In this document: positions 6,453 through 11,144 of the stretch, one piece after another
Layout: every line of letters begins with the position of its first letter
Position numbering within the stretch: the first letter of the stretch is position 1
Source: Methylorubrum extorquens
Lineage (GTDB): Bacteria > Pseudomonadota > Alphaproteobacteria > Rhizobiales > Beijerinckiaceae
Reading direction: 5' to 3'
Assembly (NCBI GenBank): GCA_019695455.1
Contig: JAEUAC010000093.1
Coordinates: forward strand, 1 to 11,144
Length of the DNA stretch: 11,144 bases
The notes under the pieces: model-generated
Database searches by the model: none
What the model saw: the letters and a program-made list of their open reading frames with translations, nothing else
What the model was told of the DNA's origin: nothing
Position numbers and translations under genes: made by a program

Positions 6453-7388
6453 ATGGCCACGCCCCCTCGTCTCGCCGACCTCTTCCTCGACATGCTGGCG
6501 GTGGAACGCGGCGCGGCGCGGAACACGCTGGACGCCTACACGCGCGACCTCGCCGACTACCTCGCCTATCTGACCGAGGCAGGCCTGCGCCCCGAGACGG
6601 CCGAACCCGCGACGGTGCGCGGCTTCCTGGCCTCGCTCGAGACGCGCGGCCTCAAGGCCTCATCGGCCGCGCGACGGCTCTCGGCCGTGCGGCAGTTCCA
6701 CAGGTTTCTCTACGCCGAGGGCCACGCGCCCGCCGATCCGGGCGCGTCGACGGCCGGGCCGAAGCGCGGGCGCGTGCTGCCGAAGGTGCTGTCGGAGGCG
6801 CAGGTCGGCTCGTTCCTCGCCGCCCTGCAGGCCGCGACGGCCCGCCACGAGCACGGGTCCACGGCCCGCCTCGCGGACCTTCGGATGCGGGCGCTGGTGG
6901 AGCTCCTCTACGCGACCGGCCTGCGCGTGTCGGAGCTCATCGCGCTGCCCCGGAGCGCCGCGACCACCCGGGAGAGGTTCCTCGTCGTGCGCGGCAAGGG
7001 GGGCAAGGAACGGCTCGTTCCCCTGACGGAGGCCGCCCGACAGGCCATGCGCGACTATCTGGAGGCCTTGCGCGAGCGCATGCCGGCCGGGGACTGGCTG
7101 TTCCCCTCCGAGGGCGCCTCGGGCCACCTGACCCGCCAGGTCTTCGGCCGCGACCTGAAGGGCGCGGCGGCCGCGGCGGGCCTGCCGGCCGCCCTCGTCA
7201 GTCCCCACGTGCTCCGCCACGCCTTCGCGAGCCACCTCCTCCAGAACGGGGCGGACCTCCGCGTCGTGCAGGAGCTGCTCGGCCATGCCGACATCGCGAC
7301 GACGCAGATCTACACGCACGTCCTCGACGAGCGCACCAAGGCCATGGTGCGCGACCTGCACCCCCTGGGAGACGCGTCCGACGGTTGA
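6453..7388 (+). CDS. xerD: Tyrosine site-specific recombinase XerD
   Basis: XerD works with XerC at the chromosomal dif site, with FtsK, to resolve chromosome dimers before cell division. The protein has 311 residues (family about 300). The SAM-like core-binding domain spans about 6-92 (LADLFLDMLAVERGAARNTLDAYTRDL). The catalytic domain carries the full set: Arg158 (YATGLRVSEL), Lys182 (GKGGKER), His252 and Arg255 (PHVLRHAFASH), His278 (LGHADI) and the nucleophile Tyr287 (TTQIYTHV). The ATG at 6453 is chosen because GGAGG lies just before it and homologues begin close to this point, although the 3-base spacing is tight. An upstream in-frame ATG at 6390 would add 21 residues and collide with the aroK start. 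Position beside divergent aroK-aroB fits the XerD paralogue of alphaproteobacteria rather than XerC or a phage integrase. Confidence 0.9.
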   Translation: MATPPRLADLFLDMLAVERGAARNTLDAYTRDLADYLAYLTEAGLRPETAEPATVRGFLASLETRGLKASSAARRLSAVRQFHRFLYAEGHAPADPGASTAGPKRGRVLPKVLSEAQVGSFLAALQAATARHEHGSTARLADLRMRALVELLYATGLRVSELIALPRSAATTRERFLVVRGKGGKERLVPLTEAARQAMRDYLEALRERMPAGDWLFPSEGASGHLTRQVFGRDLKGAAAAAGLPAALVSPHVLRHAFASHLLQNGADLRVVQELLGHADIATTQIYTHVLDERTKAMVRDLHPLGDASDG

Positions 7389-7446
7389 TCTTCGACGCGC
7401 CCGACCCGGCCTGGACTGCGACATTCCGTTCGTCGATTGACGGATA

Positions 7447-7476
7447 TTGGACGGAGACTTTGGCGCCTTCTTAAGA
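7447..7476 (+). promoter_or_regulatory. Weak promoter candidate before the TadG-like gene
   Basis: The gap 7389-7543 contains the most A/T-rich pocket near here. TTGGAC (7447-7452) with TTAAGA (7471-7476) at 18-base spacing is the best sigma70-like pair, but the -10 is poor. A nearby TTGACG (7437-7442) has no partner. Transcription from here would start near 7483, consistent with translation from 7544 rather than from the ATG at 7490. Confidence 0.25.
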
Positions 7477-7543
7477 ACTCTATGCGCGAATGCCTCGTCC
7501 GGGGGCCGAGGCCGCCCCATCCGGTCGCATCGGACGGTGGAGC

Positions 7544-9196
7544 ATGTCGCGTAACGCAAGAGGCTGGTGGACGGATCGGCGAGGCAACATCGCCATCATG
7601 TTCGGGTTGGCCCTCCTGCCGCTCGCGACGGCGGTCGGCGCGGCGGTGGATTATTCCCGGGCGAGCTCGATCCATTCGGGCCTCCAGGCATCGACGGATT
7701 CGGCCGCGCTCGTCGCCTGCAAGTCGACGTCGACCACGACGGCGCAATTGCAAGCCGAGGCGCAGAGCGTCATCAGCAACGCCTTCCCGAACAACAGCGC
7801 CACGATCACGGCGTTCACGTCGGCCAACAATCCCCGCGTCATCAGCCTCTCGACCCAGGTCATCTATCCGACCAAGTTCATGAAGGTCGCCAACATCACG
7901 CAGATGACGCTCGGCGCGTCGTCGTCGTGCGGCGCCGGCGAGCAGTTCTTCGAAGTGGCCATGGTGCTGGATACGACGGGCTCCATGTCCGGCTCCGCGG
8001 GCTCGCAGTCCAAGATCCAGGCGATGCGGGCTGCGGCCAAGTCCTTCGTGACGACCATGTTCACGAGCTTCGACACGACGCATCTGAAGATGTCGCTGGT
8101 GCCGTTCGCGGCCGCCGTGAAGGTCGATCCGACCTTCTACGCGCCCCTCGGGATCCCGCTGCCGACGGCCACCTGGATGGACCTGAACGGCCAGTCGCCG
8201 ATCCATTGGCAGAACGTCGCCAACCCCGCCGCGTCCGGCTTCACGAACCGGCTCGACATCTTCCGCAAGCTCATCCTCGCCAATCCCGGCTGGGCCTGGC
8301 AGGGCTGCTTCGAAGCCCTGCCCTACCCGTACAACACCCAGGACGTCGCCCCGAGCACGGCGACGCCGGGCACGCTGCACGTGCCGCTCTTCGCGCCCGA
8401 CGAGGAGGGAACGTACATGTACTACAACGACGGGAACGGAAATCCGAAGCGCGACGTCGACACGGTGAACAGCTACATCGACGACGGCGTGTCGTGGTTC
8501 TCGAGCACCTGCAACGCGTTCGGGGCGGACGACGACCGCATGAGCCGCGCCTGCAAGTACGTGCTGCCGAAGAGCCCGATCACGTCCGAGCCCGGACCGA
8601 ACTGGGGCTGCACCTCCAAGCCGCTGCAGCGGCTGACGACGTCGCAATCGAGCCTGCGCACGCAGATCGACGCCCTCCAGGCGTCCGGCCAGACCAACGT
8701 CGCCGAGGGCATGCACTGGGGCTGGCAGACGATCTCGCCGAACGGCGTCTTCCAGGACGGCGCCGCCTACACGACGCCCAACCTGACGAAGGTCGTCATC
8801 CTGATGACGGACGGCGTCAACACGTGGAACGGCAACGGCAACGACGTGACGGGTTCGGAATACTCGGCCTACGGCTACTTCCGGAACGCGAACGGCTCCT
8901 CGACGGCGAACCGGCTGCCGCCCGGCTACGGCAGCCTGAGCAGCAGCGGCCAGGCGCGGGCCGCCATGGACCAGGTCACGAAGGAGACCTGCACCAACAT
9001 GAAGGCCGCCAACGTCGTGATCTACTCGGTCGCGTTCTCGACGCCGGGCGACGCCATCGACGCGAGCGGCCAGGCGCTCATCAAGAACTGCGCGACGAGC
9101 GCGGACAAGTACTTCCTCGCCTCCGACACCGCCTCCCTGAACTCGGCCTTCGCGGCCATCGCGCAGGGGATCGGGGCGCTGCGGATCACCCGCTGA
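7544..9196 (+). CDS. TadG-like pilus-assembly family protein with von Willebrand factor A domain
   Basis: This 550-residue protein is anchored by one N-terminal helix, with the rest outside the inner membrane. The N-terminus (DRRGNIAIMFGLALLPLATA, 11-30, then VGAAVDYSRASSIHSGLQASTDSAAL) is the standard TadE/TadG-like module. The von Willebrand A fold begins at 135 with the metal site DTTGSMS (143-149). Further metal-site elements are Thr384 (SGQTNVAEGMHWGW) and Asp423 (VVILMTDGVN). A long segment (about 195-380) separates the first two. The extracellular part has eight Cys, at 59, 129, 255, 323, 337, 356, 483 and 516. ATG 7544 puts eleven residues before the RRGN motif; ATG 7490 would add 18 residues and lacks a ribosome site. 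There are no other tad genes here, so a pilus role is uncertain and envelope or surface adhesion is equally possible. The A/T content of wobble positions looks higher than in its neighbours. Confidence 0.88.
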   Translation: MSRNARGWWTDRRGNIAIMFGLALLPLATAVGAAVDYSRASSIHSGLQASTDSAALVACKSTSTTTAQLQAEAQSVISNAFPNNSATITAFTSANNPRVISLSTQVIYPTKFMKVANITQMTLGASSSCGAGEQFFEVAMVLDTTGSMSGSAGSQSKIQAMRAAAKSFVTTMFTSFDTTHLKMSLVPFAAAVKVDPTFYAPLGIPLPTATWMDLNGQSPIHWQNVANPAASGFTNRLDIFRKLILANPGWAWQGCFEALPYPYNTQDVAPSTATPGTLHVPLFAPDEEGTYMYYNDGNGNPKRDVDTVNSYIDDGVSWFSSTCNAFGADDDRMSRACKYVLPKSPITSEPGPNWGCTSKPLQRLTTSQSSLRTQIDALQASGQTNVAEGMHWGWQTISPNGVFQDGAAYTTPNLTKVVILMTDGVNTWNGNGNDVTGSEYSAYGYFRNANGSSTANRLPPGYGSLSSSGQARAAMDQVTKETCTNMKAANVVIYSVAFSTPGDAIDASGQALIKNCATSADKYFLASDTASLNSAFAAIAQGIGALRITR

Positions 9197-9205
9197 GGAT
9201 CAGCG
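9191..9205. terminator. Palindrome joining the stop codons of two converging genes
   Basis: CGCTGA (9191-9196) is followed by loop GGA and TCAGCG (9200-9205), its exact reverse complement. Each arm is Arg codon plus TGA: one ends the TadG-like gene, the other ends metW on the minus strand. Only three bases separate the genes, so no other terminator fits between them. The stem is short and has no T-run; a bidirectional 3'-end function is speculative. Confidence 0.35.
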
Positions 9206-9877
9206 CCGGCTGAGCAGGAACACCCCCTGCTCGCCGAACAGGTTCCAGAACCACCAGGGCATGTGCCAGCGGACGGGCTGGCCGCTCGCGTCCAGCGCGT
9301 GCGCCTCCTCGATCCGGGCCCCCGAGGCGCGGCAGAGCTGCACGAAGTCGCGCATCGTGCAGAAATGGATGTTCGGCGTGTCGTACCAGCTGTGCGGCAG
9401 GTTGTCGGTCACGGGCATGCGGCCGCGCACGCCGAGCTCCCAGCGCACCCGCCAATGGCCGAAGTTCGGGAACGACACGATGGCGCGCCGGCCGATCCGC
9501 AGCATGTGCTCCAGGACGACCTTCGGCTGACGGGTCGCCTGGAGCGTCTGCGACAGGACCACGTAGTCGAAGACGTCGTCCGGGTAGTCGGCGAGGTCGG
9601 TGTCGGCGTCCCCCTGGATCACGGCGAGCCCCTTCGCCAGGCAATCCGAGACGCCGTCGCGCGACAGCTCGATGCCCCGCCCGTCCACGCCGTTCTGCGC
9701 GGCGAGGAGCGCGAGGAGCGTCCCGTCCCCGCAGCCGACGTCGAGGACGCGCGAGCCGGGCGCCACCATGCGGCTGACGAGGAGGTGGTCGCGTCGCGGC
9801 GCCTCGCCCGCGCTCCCGGTGCGGAGATCGGGTCCGGGCGCGCCCGCGGTCCGGGCGGCGAGGACGGCGCGGTTCAC
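9200..9877 (-). CDS. metW: MetW, methyltransferase-fold partner of MetX in methionine biosynthesis
   Basis: MetW is a cytosolic protein with the Rossmann fold of SAM-dependent methyltransferases, found next to metX in many proteobacteria and implicated in methionine biosynthesis as a MetX partner. The 225 residues start at GTG 9877, which overlaps the metX stop as GTGA; GGGGG lies five bases upstream inside metX. About 25 N-terminal residues precede the family core, slightly longer than the usual 195-215. Motif I is VLDVGCGDGTLL (44-55), followed by RGIELSRDGV (67-76), QGDADTDLADYPDDVFDYVVLSQTLQA (88-114) and the MetW-specific SFPNFGHWRVRWEL (135-148) and LPHSWYDTPNIHFCT (160-174). The frame stays open upstream through metX, but that part is a shadow. 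The gene converges on the TadG-like gene with a 3-base gap. Whether it methylates anything is not known from sequence. Confidence 0.95.
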   Translation of the reverse strand: MNRAVLAARTAGAPGPDLRTGSAGEAPRRDHLLVSRMVAPGSRVLDVGCGDGTLLALLAAQNGVDGRGIELSRDGVSDCLAKGLAVIQGDADTDLADYPDDVFDYVVLSQTLQATRQPKVVLEHMLRIGRRAIVSFPNFGHWRVRWELGVRGRMPVTDNLPHSWYDTPNIHFCTMRDFVQLCRASGARIEEAHALDASGQPVRWHMPWWFWNLFGEQGVFLLSRR

Positions 9878-11055
9878 GCGATCCCCCGGGCGGCGGCGGC
9901 CGAATCGATGAAACCGCGCGCGGCCGCGAACAGGGTGGGCTCCTCGAGGAGGAAGGCGTCGTGGCCCTTGTCGCTCTCGATCTCGACGAAGCCGACGGGC
10001 GCGCCGGCCGCGTTCAGCGCATGCACGACGGCGCGCGACTCGACGGTCGGAAACAGCCAGTCGGACGTGAAGGACATGATGCAGAAGCGCGTCCTGGTGC
10101 CGCGGAAGGCCCTGGCGAGCGAGCCGTCTTGGGCGGCGGCGAGGTCGAAATAGTCCATCGCCCGCGTGACGTAGAGGTAGGAGTTCGGATCGAAGCGCTC
10201 GACGAACGTCATCCCCTGGTGGCGCAGGTAGCTCTCGATCTGGAAGTCGGCGTCGAACGAGAAGGTCGGCGCGAGCCGGTCCTGGAAGGAGCGGCCGAAC
10301 TTCCGGTGCAGGGCGCCCTCCGACAGGTAGGTGATGTGGGCGCCCATGCGGGCGACCGCGAGGCCCTTGCGGGGCCGCGTGCCCTCGACGAGGTACTGGC
10401 CCCGCCGCCAGTCGGGATCGGCCATCACGGCCTGCCGGCCGACCTCGTGGAAGGCGATGTTCTGGGCCGAGTGGCGCGCCGCGGTCGCGATCGGCATCGC
10501 GGCGAAGACCCGCTCCGGGTAGCTCGCCGCCCATTGCAGGACCTGCATGCCGCCCATGGAGCCGCCGAGGACGCAGAACAGCGTCTCGATGCCGAGCCGG
10601 TCCACGAGCCGCGACTGCGCCCGCACCATGTCGCCGATGGTCACGAGGGGGAAGTCGAGCGCGTAGGCGCGGCCCGTTCCGGGATCGCTCGAGGCGGGGC
10701 CGGTCGTCCCCATGCAGCCGCCGAGCACGTTCGCGCACACGACGAAGAAGCGATCCGTGTCGACCGGCTTGCCCGGCCCGACGAGGCTGTCCCACCAGCC
10801 GGGCTTGCCCGTGACCGGGTTCCGGCTCGCGACGTACTGGTCGCCCGTGAGCGCGTGGCAGATCAGGATCGCGTTGGAGCGGTCCGCGTTCAGCGTGCCG
10901 TGCGTCGTGTAGGCGATCTGCCAGGGGCCGAAATCGACGCCGGCATCGAGCCGGAGAGGCTCGTCCGCACCGAAGCGCGCGACCGGGCTCGACGGGGCGT
11001 CGAATTCGGGATGCGGAGCCGGAGGGGCCGGACGGGTGAGAACCTCGTCGCTCAT
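9874..11055 (-). CDS. metX: Homoserine O-acyltransferase (MetX, alpha/beta hydrolase fold)
   Basis: MetX activates homoserine with an acyl-CoA, normally acetyl-CoA, as the first committed step of methionine biosynthesis in the cytosol. It has 393 residues, slightly above the usual 360-390, because of an N-terminal Pro/Ala-rich stretch (about 8-25). The nucleophile is Ser166 in GGSMGGMQVLQWAASYP. The acid is Asp332 (FTSDWLFP) and the base His365 (SDKGHDAFL). The oxyanion and substrate region CHALTGDQYVA, then NVLGGCMGTTGPASSDP (109-125), is intact. The start is ATG 11055; an upstream ATG at 11065 is out of frame. The stop overlaps the metW start, so translation is probably coupled. Some MetX enzymes use succinyl-CoA and I cannot settle the donor from these residues; acetyl is the family default. 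Identification as MetX is secure. Confidence 0.95.
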   Translation of the reverse strand: MSDEVLTRPAPPAPHPEFDAPSSPVARFGADEPLRLDAGVDFGPWQIAYTTHGTLNADRSNAILICHALTGDQYVASRNPVTGKPGWWDSLVGPGKPVDTDRFFVVCANVLGGCMGTTGPASSDPGTGRAYALDFPLVTIGDMVRAQSRLVDRLGIETLFCVLGGSMGGMQVLQWAASYPERVFAAMPIATAARHSAQNIAFHEVGRQAVMADPDWRRGQYLVEGTRPRKGLAVARMGAHITYLSEGALHRKFGRSFQDRLAPTFSFDADFQIESYLRHQGMTFVERFDPNSYLYVTRAMDYFDLAAAQDGSLARAFRGTRTRFCIMSFTSDWLFPTVESRAVVHALNAAGAPVGFVEIESDKGHDAFLLEEPTLFAAARGFIDSAAAARGIA

Positions 11056-11144
11056 GAGTGTCCATGTCGCGAACGCCGTCTCCGTGTCAACGAACGGTTC
11101 GTCCTGTCCTCCGAACGGCCCGGATCACGGCGCCTCCTCGTCCG
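11056..11144 (-). promoter_or_regulatory. Upstream region of metX: TTGACA box, CGAACGG repeats and a possible mini-ORF
   Basis: On the minus strand a perfect TTGACA (11090 to 11085) lies 29 bases before the metX ATG. With a 17-base spacer the -10 would be ACATGG (11067-11062), a poor match, and transcription would begin at about the start codon. On the plus strand CGAACGG occurs at 11091-11097 and again at 11112-11118, a 21-base period, and the first copy sits in a near-palindrome, CGAAC-G-GTTCG (11091-11101). The minus strand also has GAGGAGG (11139-11133), then GTG (11128) opening a 13-codon frame ending TGA at 11087. All of this is tentative, because the upstream gene or its end lies outside the window. 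Confidence 0.3.

Noticed and set aside
6453..7388. Phage or island integrase with an attachment site
   Set aside because: The residues and the divergent aroK-aroB context fit housekeeping XerD. There is no tRNA gene, flanking direct repeat or phage gene.
6392..7543. dif recombination site near xerD
   Set aside because: No 28-bp AT-rich, imperfectly palindromic XerC/XerD site is visible in the gaps around the gene, and dif is usually distant from xerD.
9878..11065. Open frame joining metW to a nearly 400-residue upstream extension
   Set aside because: It is the out-of-frame shadow of metX and Arg/Pro-rich. MetW begins at GTG 9877 with the family's usual length.
11056..11144. SAM-II type riboswitch before metX, known in alphaproteobacterial methionine genes
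   Set aside because: I looked for its conserved A-rich pseudoknot segments on the minus strand and see none in the 89 bases available. A riboswitch further upstream cannot be excluded.
11064..11144. Plus-strand frame from ATG 11064, open to the window end
   Set aside because: It has no ribosome site, an Arg/Pro-rich product and only 27 codons visible. A divergent gene beyond the edge is possible but not supported.

Overview
The window is a high-GC (about 70% by eye), gene-dense bacterial chromosome segment. Several things point to an alphaproteobacterium of the Hyphomicrobiales, possibly a Methylobacterium relative: an NdvA/ChvA-type cyclic glucan exporter, the divergent xerD / aroK-aroB block, metX overlapping metW, and a free-standing TadG-like protein. 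The genus is an inference. There is no RNA gene, CRISPR array, insertion sequence or phage gene, and no gap above 300 bases without a gene.

Layout. Bases 3-1670 (+) hold most of an NdvA-like ABC exporter whose first roughly 45 residues lie off the left edge. A candidate promoter (1751-1779) then leads into a 57-residue two-helix membrane protein (1817-1990, +). Next is an ornithine cyclodeaminase/mu-crystallin family dehydrogenase (1998-2969, TTG start). It is followed by a polar amino acid ABC substrate-binding protein (3053-3904) and one permease (3927-4589). These read as a small amino acid uptake and metabolism group, but no ATPase is present.

Facing this is the shikimate pair aroK-aroB (minus strand, 6391 to 4641), whose genes overlap by GTGA. 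Diverging from aroK is xerD (6453-7388), the chromosome dimer resolution recombinase. A TadG-like von Willebrand A protein (7544-9196, +) follows. It ends 3 bases from the end of metW, which converges on it. The methionine pair metX-metW (minus strand, 11055 to 9200) closes the window, again with a GTGA overlap.

How the genes work together. aroK and aroB supply two shikimate-pathway steps. metX makes the activated homoserine ester for methionine synthesis, and metW is its usual partner. The dehydrogenase, binding protein and permease may import and process an amino acid or imino acid. The other genes are unrelated housekeeping or envelope functions.

I see no strong case for a new multi-gene system. 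The most useful second-look items are the ATPase-less transporter group with an atypical dehydrogenase active site, the cysteine-rich orphan TadG-like protein, the near-identical aroK/aroB and metX/metW junctions, palindromes built on stop codons, a 24-bp tandem duplication at the end of aroB, and the start region of metX.
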